NCBI RefSeq assembly: GCF_964355755.1
Contig: NC_092674.1
Span: 23,526,001-23,590,000, forward strand
Direction of reading: 5' to 3'
Length of the DNA stretch: 64,000 nucleotides
Source: Antedon mediterranea
Lineage: Eukaryota; Echinodermata; Crinoidea; Comatulida; Antedonidae
How positions within the stretch are numbered: the first letter of the stretch is position 1; every line of letters starts with the position of its first letter. The notes beneath the pieces were generated by a model. It was not told where the DNA came from, did not search any database, and saw nothing but the letters and a program-made list of their open reading frames with translations. The translations under genes were made by a program, and so were the position numbers. Positions 1 to 12,300 of this stretch are shown here, one piece after another.

Positions 1-1116
1 ATCATCACCATCATCACAATCCTCATCAACATGATGTCATCATTTAGTAGCTAGCTATTTCTCTGTAGTGGTAAAATCACCAAATATATTTAAAATGTGC
101 TTCACATCAACATCCAATGCAAATCACTTATATTGAAACGCTTTTAGCATAGTCTACAACAAACGTGCGGTGATGGGAAACTATTTTTTATAGATCCAAA
201 ATGTGACCCAGTTTTTTACCTTTTTCATTCATTTTATCTATTTGTTGAACTGAATTCATGAATCAATACTTACTCTATTATTAATTATAGTTGTGTTAAC
301 ATGGTTTTATCAGTGTAAAATCACAACATAAAGATACTGCAAGTTAAAAAACAAGTGTAATATTTTTTATTATGTTCTGCAACAAACCATTCGTCACACT
401 AAATTTATTACTGCAGTAATTAAAATGTAGTTGAGCAAGGCATTATATTTGACTATTAAGTTTTATTGCTTCGTGAACTTGTAAAAGTACAACATTTTTA
501 AAGAAAGAATTACTAGGTCAAACAGCCACTTATAAATTAACTCATAGTGTTTTATTGCATCTATAGTTAATTTTTATTGTAAAGTACAACATTTTTAAAG
601 AAAGTATTAGTCGGGTAAAGAGGGTCATCATTACTCAGGTCACTGTAGAATTAGCATAATGTTCACATTAGATATCCAGTTTTATGTGCAACATATGCTT
701 CGTTAATTGCTATTTGTATGATTGTGTAATTGTGGAGTAAAGTTCATCAAATTCAAGGTTATATAACACCAACAATTTTTAAATCAAAGCTTCCCTAAAT
801 GTGGGTTGGTGTCAATATTATTTAACTATCACATGTAGTGTTTGTTTCCTTAATACAAAATTGTGCTTTGCTTTTTATGTGTTAGTTTTTTCTGGTGGAG
901 GGACTTTTAAAAGACTTTGTATTGGGACAATTTTCAGTCGTTCTATGTGTTTAAAAAAACAAAAATTACAGTACCTGGAATACTTACAGCTTATTTTGAA
1001 ACCTTGTGTTCAGAAAAATCAAATAAAACATTTTTATTAAACTTGAAATTGGTTCAATTATCAGTAGATTTATGTTTTTAAAATGTATAATTTTGAAATT
1101 TGATTTTGTTTTGTAG
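1..1116. other. Intron of the partial gene at the left edge
   Basis: I see no coding exon here. It lies upstream of a clear acceptor (ttttgtag) at 1116 and is AT-rich. A short phrase (aaagtacaac followed by atttttaaag) occurs twice, near 485-510 and 580-605, as a local duplication. Upstream exons of the gene must lie left of the window. Confidence 0.6.
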
Positions 1117-4100
1117 CAAGTTGACTTGTGCCGCAAGTTATATAAACTTCACTTCCAGCTCCTGACGTTGTATGACAGTTACTGTAAGCTTGTTACCAAC
1201 GTCTCTACAGCAAAGAATGTTACCAAGGTACTGTTGATGAGAAGGAATCAAGCCTAAAAAATGTGTTGAAATTGCATGCATGAAGTTGAAGTTTTGTATA
1301 GTGCACCCAATTTTTTTATTTTAGACTACACTTGTGGAATGTTCAAATTTGGTATGACACTTGTGAAGTATTCAAATTTGGTTATGAAACTTGTGGAGTA
1401 TTCAAATTTGGCATGACACTTGTGAAGTATTTAAATTTGGTATGACACTTGGCAAGTATTTGGGTATGACACTTGTGGAATATTCAAATTTTGTATGAAA
1501 CTTGAGAGAGTATTCAAATTTGTATGACATTTTTGAAGTATTCAAATGTGTTGTGACACTTTGAGAGTATTCAAATTGGGTATGACATTTGTGGAAAATT
1601 CAAATTTAGTTGACAATTGTGGAATATTCAAATTTTGTATGAAACTTGAGAGAGTATTCAAATTTGTTATGACACTTGTGGAGTATTCAAATTTGGTATG
1701 ACATTTGTGAAGTGTTCAAATTTGTTATGACACTTGTGGAGTATTTAAATTTGGTAAGACACTTGTGGAGTATTCAAATTTGGTATGACACTGGGCAAGT
1801 ATTCAGATTTTGTATGACACTTAAGAAGTATTCAAATTTGGTATGAAACTTGAGAGAGTATTCAAATTTGTAACTTTGATTTTTAACTAGATCACAGATT
1901 GTTCATCTGAAGTGAGTTCTGTGCGAATGGAGTTGATTCAAATGCTTGGTGACATAGAAAATGAACACAGCATACCTCTTCCAAATATGGACCCATCTCA
2001 AATGACCCCTGAGGTCGCAGTCACGAGGCTGGAGAATTTTCTAGCAACCAAACAATTCAAAATTGCCATTATACAGCTTCACTATTTCAGGTAGAATTAT
2101 TTTTTATTTAACTCATCATCTTTAAGATTTAGTATTAACGTTTTTAATCCTGAGAACTCTGTTTTTTCTCTATAAAAATTAGTTTTACATCGGTAAAAAT
2201 GCTTTTGCATTTGGCCTACTGGGATATTGGGCATCTGATAATGTGAGGTCAATGTTTTAAAAATAGTAATTCTTAAAATAGCAGCCACAGAAGAGTTCAA
2301 ATAATATTCTCTACAGCTCAGTATGTCTGTCGGTCGGTCGGTAAACACTAACTTGTATATGGCCTTGTCTTGATACCAGTTTCATCTAGCTAAGTCAATT
2401 TTTCACAGTATATTCCTTATGGCCAGGAATCATTTCTTTTCAATTTCACGGTGCGCAATCAAAAATTAAGCCTTGTACGTACAATTTAACGAAATCACGT
2501 TTGTAATCATATCTTCACAAGCATGAATCACAATTAAATAAAATTTGGTACTCATAAATTTCAGTGCATAAATCATCATATGGCAATACAATTACGTGTG
2601 TAGCGCATGTAACGCATGCGTACGCGCGCTTAAAATTTTCAAAATGTTAAGCATTTAAAAAATTGGTATGAGTGCGCAGATTTTTGCACGCGCACTGCGC
2701 GTTCAATGTTATTATGCACTCTTTTTGCCCCATTTCTGTTTTACAACCTTTCTTTAATATTATATTTGATTCACTTTTCAACTCGAAATTACGTTATACG
2801 AGCACGTCAAAAGTGACAGGCTACGCATGTGTAAATTAAAAAAATAAAAAATGTTTTTTCAACATTTTTTAACATGTTCAGCAATTTCGGTCGGTTGGTC
2901 GGTCAGTAAACTTAAGCACGCGACTGCAGCCATCTATATGGCCTTGTTGATCTAAATATTAATAGTACATACATTTTAAATAATATGGTAATGTGTAGTT
3001 TATACAGAGTTTTTCTTTTCATTTTAAAGTATAAATTAATATTGATCATATTGATATTTTAAAGATCTCTTTGGGCAAGTAATGTGTTTGGGGCAAGTGA
3101 AGAAGATGACCTAGATGTGCTGTTAGCATTATGCAGTAACCAGTATAACAAACAGAAAACAGGTATACAAAACACAACCACTGTACCTTAAACACTACGA
3201 CCAACCTGTATTCTAATGGACAGTTTATAGGCTTGTGAAGGTGTTCCCTTTATAGCAGTTCTCTCTATTTTGTTTTAACCTAATATTTAAACTTTTAAAA
3301 AATCATTTAAATAAATAACTAAATTTTACATTCTTAGGTGTACTAGTGATAACAACTTCTAATAATAGTCTTTCTGACAGTCGCAATCGACTCACTGATG
3401 CAAACATGCAGTTAAGAGCAGCACTAACATTGGCAGAATCTTTAGAAACTAGTGACACAGAAAATGTCATGGAACCACCAATAATCGTTGAGGAAGCTGC
3501 CAGTGATGTGATTCTGTCACCAAAAGCTGTGACATCACCAAGTCAGGAAAGACTGACACCAATAAAAGAGATTGTCGTGACTGAAGGAGAAAAGAGACCG
3601 GAAGAGAAAGAAGTTGACACATCGAAAGGAAGCTTAGATCAATCGACAGAAAGTGAAGTGGAAGAGTTAGATTTGTCTGTTAAAGATGCTAGTCCATTGT
3701 CACAGAAAGGTGGTAATGAATTATCACAAAGAGATGCTAGTGAGTTATCACAGAAAGATTCTAGTGAGTTGTCGGAAGAGGTAGAGAGACCAAAGGATGA
3801 AGATGCTGATGTCATGGAAGAGAAATCGATTATTGTAGAAGATTCAACAAAGGAAGCAATTGTAATGAAAATTGATGGTGATGATAGAGAGGCAGTAGAT
3901 GTCAATGAAGGGCAAGAGCAAGCAAAGTGTTCAAATATCGAAAAAGATGACAGCAGTCAGGGTGATTGGAAAGAATCAGAAGTTGAAGGAACTCCTGTTG
4001 ACGCAGCAACTTATCAAGATGATGCTAAACGAATGGAACTCTTTACAAGTCCTGAAAGACTTGTGCAAAAAAAAAAAAAAGCATCAAATGTAAAACGCCA

Positions 4101-4500
4101 TTCATCACCCGAGGTTTTAGAGCAGACTCCATTGGACAGTCTTATTGCTCGAATTGAGTCTGGTTTGATTGAGTCTAAAGTTGATCCAGACTCTGATGAA
4201 GATATTCCTGCTGCTGACGAAAATGTACAAGAAAAAGAAACAAATATAAACACTGAGGAAGAAGTTAGTGAACGATTAAACAAACCTCAAGAAGAAGATG
4301 ATAAATTAGAATTTGATGAACTGTCTGTTAGCGAAGCATCTGAAGCCAGTGCAACTTTGGAAGCAGATCCCTCTCCAGGGGACTTGGATGACAGCACAAA
4401 GACCGACTCAGAAGAGGAAAAACTTGATGGCAGTGGTGTCTGGGAAAGACAGGGTGACAGTGAACCATCCAGCCCAACTATACACAGTACAAACCTGTAA
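1117..4500 (+). CDS. Unrecognised protein, last four coding exons (5' partial)
   Basis: Exons 1117-1227, 1891-2090, 3065-3162 and 3338-4500 join in phase (1572 nt, 523 aa plus stop), each with AG/GT borders. The first three exons encode a folded-looking part: a helical stretch starting QVDLCRKLYKLHFQLL, then a segment with LIQMLGDIENEH and a LENFLATKQFKIAI helix, then SLWASNVFGASEEDDLD. The last exon is about 385 residues, mostly disordered and acidic, rich in E, D, S and K. It contains three or four imperfect repeats of the type ELSQKD/ASELSQ around 3690-3775 and a short Lys run encoded by a 13-A tract at about 4068-4080, which is prone to slippage. I do not recognise the family and assign no function. 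The stop at 4498-4500 is clear. Confidence is high that it is a gene and low for identity. Confidence 0.8.
1323..1885. repeat. Degenerate ~29-bp minisatellite in an intron
   Basis: The intron between 1228 and 1890 consists almost entirely of about 18 imperfect copies of a unit like ttggtatgacacttgtggag followed by tattcaaat. Copies differ by substitutions (gagagag versus tgtggag) and small deletions, so the array is old. It stops about ten bases before the next acceptor. Confidence 0.85.
2310..2960. repeat. Dispersed repeat with GGTCGGTCGGT ends
   Basis: Within the intron 2091-3064. Similar phrases (tcggtcggtcggtaaac ... tatatggccttgt) occur near 2327-2378 and 2886-2949 in the same orientation. 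The DNA between them has a CG-rich patch (tacgcgcgct, cacgcgcactgcgcg) at 2600-2705 that stands out from its surroundings. A third related copy lies at 45520-45625. Whether the two phrases bound one element or are two insertions is not resolved. Confidence 0.5.
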
Positions 4501-4860
4501 CCAGTTACATTTCTCCATTGAAATCATTTAAAAGTGATTATATTTTGATACTGTATGAAATGAAATTCATTTTTTTAACAATAGTTACATATTTTGGCGA
4601 ATTCCTTGCATTGGGCAGTTTGTTAGATGAATTTTCCTTTATTTTATAAATGTATATATAAATGTAATACAGTAGACATGCATTAATTATGTTAAGCGGA
4701 CCTTAATTTATTCAAGTAAAATTTATGTTTCCCAAGTTAATATTGTAAATTTTTACGAGATACTTTATTATGTGTACTATATTACTGTATATGGTGGCTT
4801 TGTTAATGCCATATGCATGTTTGGCTATTAAAGCTCTGTTCACAAGAAGCCTGAATTGCA
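4501..4860 (+). other. Probable 3' UTR of the unrecognised gene
   Basis: AT-rich sequence following the stop codon. A variant polyadenylation signal ATTAAA sits at 4827-4832. No other candidate was examined in depth. Confidence 0.4.
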
Positions 4861-5290
4861 CCAGTGGAATTTAAGCAAAACTGCTGATTGATAATATCAC
4901 CTACAGAAAACAAAAAGAAATATATGATACGGCGTCAACTTATACTGTCTTCGCCCATAGAAGTCCAATCAAATGACGTCATGATAAATAAATCGAATGA
5001 TGTTTATTGTTCTGATTGATCACGTACTTTGGTTAGATAAATAATAATAAATATTATTTTTAATATAAAGGGTTATCCTAGACTAGAATGGTTAAATTCC
5101 GTTTGTTTTCTGTAGGAAAATGTAAATTTATCTATTTATATCCGTTTGTTATCCTCTTATGACCAGCATTAATGCTGTGTATGGTTAGAGGTAGGTTCTT
5201 CTGGTTTTTCTTGAAAATGGCAAATTCGACTTCGTGTGAACAAATGCTGTTTGTCGTGGCAATATTTCAACGCTAAATAAATTTTCTTAA

Positions 5291-5863
5291 GTTATTTCTT
5301 AAAGATGTATTGTCCCTTGAAACACAAAAAAATGAAAGTCAAAATATTCTAAATTTAAATTGGCCATATCAAAGTAATATTAAAGTTATTCACTTTAAGT
5401 CGAAAATTCGTGCCAAAAACAACAATTTTACGTAATTAACAGGTAAATTAGTTTGATTACATTTCGTCTGGAAAATCGTCACGAGAGAAAGTAAACAAAG
5501 ATTTCAAACCAAGAGTATGCATTATGCATGATCCTAATTAGGATTGTTTACAACTCGTCACGGTTGAGAAGGTGTTTTCACACAGATCGCGAGGAAGTTT
5601 TATGATTATGCATACAGAGTAGCCAAACAAGCGCGTTGCATTATAAGATATGATTTGATCGAAAACTTTGACTGGAAGTCACAGTTTTTTTTTAAACTAA
5701 AAAACGTCTATATTTCAGTTAAATAATTTTTTTTTTCCGACTAATTTTTGGAGAAAGTTAATAACTATTATGATATTTCAAAATGACCCACTTTTTTTTA
5801 AAATCTTCTAATTTTTATTTTTTTGGAATTTGACAAAGGGACAATACATCTTTAAGAAATAAC
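5291..5863. mobile_element. Non-autonomous element with 28-bp perfect terminal inverted repeats
   Basis: The left end reads GTTATTTCTTAAAGATGTAT then tgtccctt, and the right end is its exact reverse complement, giving a 573-bp element with no coding capacity. The interior is T-rich. A shorter diverged copy is at 44833-45051, and isolated ends (gacaatacatcttta and similar) are seen near 42289-42310 and 51389-51410, so this is a dispersed family. Confidence 0.8.
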
Positions 5864-8088
5864 CCAATATTTTTACGATTATTTATTAAGGTTTATTTTT
5901 ATCAATAGTAAAAATAATTTATCCACACGTTTATATTGCTGTGTATACATATTCTGCACGGGCAATTTGACCTCCCGTCACGCTCATTGATTTTCAGATC
6001 TGAAAGTTCATTGTTTGTCTAAAAAATATTGGCCTAAGACGATCTAGGCAAAGTTTACGGTTTCTCTCTCTGCGGGTGAAATCAATTATTGCAGGCGACG
6101 ATTGTACATGGCATAGACCTAGTCCGTTGAAGATCTTTTGTTCAATGAGAAACGGTGTAATATAGACATTCGGTTTGTGTCTTAGGAGGGTGCTGCATCG
6201 TCAAAACTAGTCTACTTTATGCTAATATATTGGCTCGCAACACGCAATTGCACTTTAAATGTCTAGTATATTTATATCTAGTTAGGGTACATTAAATTTA
6301 CATTTTTATTATCAAATTCAGTCAATTTGACTTCTTATCAACTCATTTGAAATAGTACAGACGTTATTGTGTTATTTATGTATTCATATTTTATAATTTT
6401 GAATCTTTGTGTGTCTTACAAAAACTGTAATATAATATTTCTTATATATATTTATTTTACCGGTCTCGGTATGTCGTTCCCGGTAGTATTATTTTTTCCC
6501 TATTAGGTTAAGGCAGAAACTATAGAGGGCGTGCATATATTATGAATATTCATGATGCATGCCTAAGCTCATGACGTCATACTTGCAAAACACACTTTCT
6601 CTAACGCACGTTCGCAGTGCAGATTGGCGTTACTGCAATCTTTTTTTCTTTCGATGTTGAACTGCAATTTTTGACGTTTTCTAAAATTAATGCTTCCCGG
6701 TATACCCGTATCCCTCATTATCGCAACTCAACTTCAACTTGATATTGTTTTTGTTTTTCCGTGGTTGGCGAAATAAGAAACGCGCTTTGTAAATCGGGAC
6801 TATCTCAAGTAATTTGACAGATTGCATTTCACTTCCGACCAATCACTAATCTCTTGTCAATGACGTCTTATCAATCCATTTCGGCGTTTGTGATTGGTCT
6901 AAGTAGGCTATTTCCTAAAATAATATGAAAACATAAAAAAAAAAACATTAAAAAAAGATAAAATGCATAGAGACAGGCATGACGCTGGTATAAATTTGGA
7001 AGCGTATGTCCGGTAGAATAACATTGCGCACTTCCAATAAAATTGCAAACGACAAATGACGTCACCTTAGCTAGTTTCGATAAATGTTCGTTGTCCTTAT
7101 AAAAAAAGCAGGAAGTGTGAAGTATGTTACTGTCTTTATTATGACGATATTAAAACTCAATCTTATGATATAGCGCACATCCGGGGCCTCGCCAATATTA
7201 TATGAATCATATCGACCCATTCACCGATGGCTAAATCTCTCCGATTTTGTTTTCGTTTATGTTTCATTTATTCGAGATAATACAGGAATACCGGTAACTT
7301 TCTTAAACCTACTCCTTTGAAAGACTATCGTATGACGATTTTAGTCCCGGTTTAGTCCAGCACTACCGTTTTAGAATAGTCCTGAACTAAATCTCAGAAA
7401 TAGTCAAGGACTAAAGTTAGTCCTCTTTCACGGGCCTTTATTATTATTATTCTCTTTTCTCAATGTCCAAGTGTCTCTCTACCCACTCCCAATCCATCCT
7501 GATTGACGCCTTGTAGTTATATCTAATTTGTTTTTCTAACATTCTTTAAATGGTGGTTTATACTACCCTATTGGAATTTGTAACAGACGTTCAAAAGAAT
7601 TCGTATAACTACAATCTTTGAAGCGAGAAAACAAAATTCAAACATACTAGTTGAGCAGTTGTAGACAGATCAACTATTATAATATTTCATTCTTTAAAAA
7701 TAGAACACCACAGTTGTTCAAGTAAGATAGTAGGACTATTTCCAACATTGACGACGACGATACTATTTAATCCTATCTTGAAATGACAAACTAACTAATA
7801 AACAACTATTTAGAGTCTTGCACAAACAGAAAATGTTGTGAAATTATTATGGTGCCTTCTGAAAAGTTCTCTAGTTTTTAAGAATTTATTTTAGTTTTTT
7901 ACTATCTTTGTTGTTGCTAGATTACATATTTTGTAAATACTGTAGGCCTACTGTATTGCCTTATTGGTACTACAGTACAACTAGTTTCCCGTGCTGTTTC
8001 TTCATTGTTAGCAGTATATAGGAAAGTTCCGTGATACTGCGGTACATGTTATTATTATAATTATCTGCAATCAGTTTAATGGTTAGGC
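5864..8088. other. Intergenic DNA with no supported gene
   Basis: I find no exon with family similarity. At 7340-7435 there are several short TAGTCC/GGACTA words (tagtcccggtttagtcc, agtcctgaactaaa) like those at 59218-59335, which look like fragments of a dispersed inverted-repeat family. Confidence 0.5.
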
Positions 8089-8252
8089 TAAAGCTTGGTT
8101 CCCACTATAGCAACGCAACGCAAGGACGTAGACGTATCGCAATGAAGTTGACCAATGACAAGCGACAGTTGAATAAATTCATCGCTTGTGATTGGTCAAA
8201 TACCTTACGTTGCGTTACGTTGTGCTGCGTCTCTTGTGGGAACCGAACTTTA
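8089..8252. mobile_element. Foldback miniature element, 164 bp
   Basis: The left end taaagcttggttcccac pairs with the right end gtgggaaccgaacttta with few mismatches. The interior continues to pair: gcaacgcaacgcaagg against ccttacgttgcgttac, and ttgaccaatgacaagcga against tcgcttgtgattggtcaa. The 67-codon open frame across it is a by-product. A half copy (ggttcccactgg ... ttgaccaattgcaaga) lies near 45738-45800. Confidence 0.8.
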
Positions 8253-9309
8253 GTAACTACTGTTTTCTACAGTAGAGATTAGCCTACATATGAAATAAAA
8301 CTAAGCGTTCGATGCACTTGCGTTGCTGGTCATCTCTAATCAGTCGCATCTGTATAGGCCTACATGTAGCCTAATGGCCGATTCTCGCTTTCTATAATTT
8401 TCCCAGTATCATAGACAGAATTTTCCTAGATACTGGACAGATAATGTGGAAATAAATACAGAAAATCGGAGATAGATTTACAAAGTACTGCTTTCAAATA
8501 GCAACCCTTTTTTTTCATAAAGACTAGTAGATTAACATACTGGCTAATAATATAACATTCGCATTTACCGTTTCTCGCTATAATGGCAATAATCTTCAGT
8601 TATTAAAAGTTGACAGCAGCCAGCGTAGTGTTCCACAATGTTGAGTTAAATAAAGCCTACAGAAAGCATGATAAAAATAATTTGTTACAACAGCCGCACC
8701 AACTGCATATAGATAATATTACTAGCAGAAATAGTATAATGTGTTTGTAATAGGCAATGCAATATTTCAATTTCAATAATAAAGTGACTGCAACAATTAT
8801 GATTCATTTATTTTTGTTAAGTATGAATTATAGATCTACATTAGGTTTCTCTGCCTCCGATTCACATGGTTTTCAGTGTAACACTAGCGTGTCAAAATAA
8901 TGCATAGTGACGCGACAAAATAATTCCCGGAATGTTTGGAGCTATACGGAACATAAAATACTAATTGAATACCCGATTAAATATTAACCTAAATGTCAGA
9001 TAATCGTTGAGGAATATATATTGTTTTATCAGTTATTTGCGCGATGCTGATTTCGATCATGTAGAAAATATCGAATCTTGTGTCAAGCTATGATTGTTCG
9101 TATAAAGTAAACAGCGCGATCAAACGTATTTTATTTAATCATTCATGTAAAAGATCGTGGATTGTTCCTGGATATTTATAAATGGCCATGCACTCATGCA
9201 TTTCCGTTCTTTATATACTCGTTGGTTTTATCATAGGCATTAAATAACAGTCTGCGGTTTGGAACTGTGTTGTCATTTTGTGGATGCTGCTCTATCCTGG
9301 TACGTTCGA
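8253..9309. promoter_or_regulatory. 5' flank of the ADCY10-like gene
   Basis: No coding sequence is apparent. By position it holds the promoter and 5' UTR of the cyclase gene that starts at 9310. I cannot place a transcription start or a specific factor site. Confidence 0.3.
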
Positions 9310-12300
9310 ATGGATATTCTACGCGATTCGACGAATGTCAACGCACCACTCGTCGACGACATACCACCAGACTGCGCGTTACAAACGCGTCAACATTCTT
9401 CGGACGACGCGCTTCCAAGTAAACAAAGTTTTTCTTAAAAAATAATCATTTCTTGAGGCCTATTTCTAAAGCCAAGAATATTATCTGCTTTATATAGTCC
9501 TAAACTATTGTTGTTTAGGCCTACGGTTTTAATTGTAACTATTTAATTTGTCGTTTGTCGGATAATACTAGAATATGCCGAGGAAATTCAAAGGTTTGTG
9601 TACTTAACCATTATATTAAACCAGCATGTCTGCTAAAGTTGTAGGAAGTATTTTATTTAATTTATTTGTAACGTTTATTTGTATTGCAATTGAACGCATT
9701 CCAAAGCAGTATTCAATAGTGTAAATCTTATCTTCAATCAAAGCACTATTGGGATGGTTGAATAATTTGTCTAGGCCCTTCTAGCCTAGCCTAGTAGGTA
9801 GGCCTAGGCTAGGACCTAGACTAGGGTACGGTACTTAGAAATAGGCTAGGTTAAAAAGTACGATAGCTACAATTAGCCAACAGTGGACCTTAATTAAATT
9901 ATTAAGATAAACTTGTATAGGCCTACATCTTAATTGCCTATAGAGTCTAGCCTAGTGCAGTATGCCTCATTATGCATAGGCCTATGCCTAGCCTAGTGTA
10001 TACCTAGATTTAGGTAGGTCTACATTTTCAACTTTCATGTCATATGCTAAATGTTGATATTGTACTTTACTAGGCCTACATTTCCTTATAGGCCTAGGCC
10101 TAGTATCTTAAGATTGTAATACTGAGTAGCATTTAAAAACACTAAAACCTAACATTACTTTGCGTTCATTCATAGTTATATGCATATGCCTTGGCCGAGG
10201 TGGTCTACCTAATATCTAAACAAATAATGCCTAATGATATATTTAACTAAATATTTGACAAACATTCAAATAATTCTTTGTAGAAAGATTATTATATTAT
10301 GTTTAATGAAAGTTACTGAGCCTTGAACAACTTGGTTATCGATATAGGTATCTCATTATTCGTTTAACCTATGATAGAATTTAATGTAATTCTCCGTATA
10401 GGCCTAGGTCTATTTGTTATAGAAATATTACCCTTTACATCAAAAACTTAAGAGAGAGTGAGGTTTCACTCTTGTATAAGGCCTGAATAGAAGAAATTTG
10501 AGAGTTTAAAATTAAATAAATTTAAAAAAATATATTTTATACCGTATTTTTATCATGCTTCATCTCACCATTTTATACAATACTACAATTTTGACTAATT
10601 TATTATATCTTAATGTATTGTATTCCTTGTTCTTTGTTTACACGAGGCTTTAGAGAATAAACAAGTAAGTAGGTCGGCCCTATTTATTTGAACTATTTCA
10701 GCCTGGAGAAACTTTAAGGAACTAATTAGGCACACGTAAGTGGCACTAGGCCTATAAGCGTGTAAAGCTCTGTCTACACTATCGAAGTAGGCCTAGTTTG
10801 AAAAAAAAATGTGATGTGCCCATATATGGCAGTGAAATGACGTAATCGTGTATATATACAGTATGGGCAAATCATTTTTGTTGCCACATAAAGTTTGATA
10901 GTGCTTCACAAAGCACAGAACTTTATCTTCAAGATGTACATTTCGATTTTTGTCACGCCTGTAGGCTAAAGCTACAGGCAATTTAACTACTGTACTATTA
11001 ACCAGTGTATAGTTCAGTTGTGATCTTGTTAATCCATTCCACTTGCGTAGTGTCTGTACAGTCACATTAGTATCATTTTGTGGTGTTAATTACGACTTAA
11101 TTCATACGTTAATTTCGATTTAACCATTTTAATGCGTGCGTGTCTATTTAATATCAGTTAATTGATTGAAATTTAAAATGCATTAAATATTAGCAGTTGT
11201 GACCCGTTATTCCAATTTATTTTTAAAAATACATTTTATTTAAATATGTAAGACTTTCAAAACAAATATTTCAAGTCGATTTTAGACACAAATTCAATAG
11301 ATATCTGTGACCTTCTATTCCATTTTTAACAATTCTTGTTTTATTAATTAAAAAGTATTTTCGTGCCGATTTCTTGTTCGTAAATTTGGATTGGATTTTT
11401 TTAGTTTTTGTTTTTTGGCTTGTCCTCGATCATAAAATATTTCAGTTTGTTATTAATTCATTGTGTGCATTAGCCAAGAATATAGGACTTAAAATGGTTT
11501 GATAAGCAAAAAGAATCTTAACACCGTTTTAGTGCTTAAAGAAGAAAATGAATACAAAAGACAGTATAGACAGAAGATCGATGGGATCAGAAAAGTATTC
11601 CAGTTGCTTATATCTAGAATCAATTTCATTTTAAAAAGACATTATTATTATTTAGTATAATATCTTGCTGCGCTTACATTAAGGTCGATTTGGTCAGCAA
11701 AACTGGCGAATGAACAAAAGTACGGTAGTCATTCCATTGTTGTTGCTTATCAGACTAAATACTGTAATGTAAAACTACAATTCTCTAAAGCTCCGTTTTT
11801 ATTCAAATACGTATAGACATACTTTTATAGATCTTAGGCCTTGCTTTTATAGTAACACCAATTGGATCAGCAATTGTTTAGTGAGTATATAAAGCTGCTT
11901 TCGGTGCATCGTTTTCTTTATCGGGCAAGGATTTCTATAGTGTCCAAGGATATTTCAACTATCATATAAATTTGTTTGGATTCATTTTTCCGTACCAAAT
12001 TATGAATAATAATGAATAATTGAAAATACAATAATGTATCGTAATATTTAAAAACATTTAAAATTGCTGATTTCCTGTTTGTTTTGTTTTTTTAAAATTT
12101 AAAACTGACAGCATTGTCGGAAATGATCAATATCTATTTTCTAAAGATAAATCACAATGTCATAGTTCAAGTATACGGTCCAACGTTATTGTCATAGTTA
12201 TATAGAGTTATCGAAACCGTGTATCATCATTATCTTGTTGTTGTTCTATTTCTTTGTATTCTACCAATATACAGTATTTGAAAAGAATCGTACTATGGTA

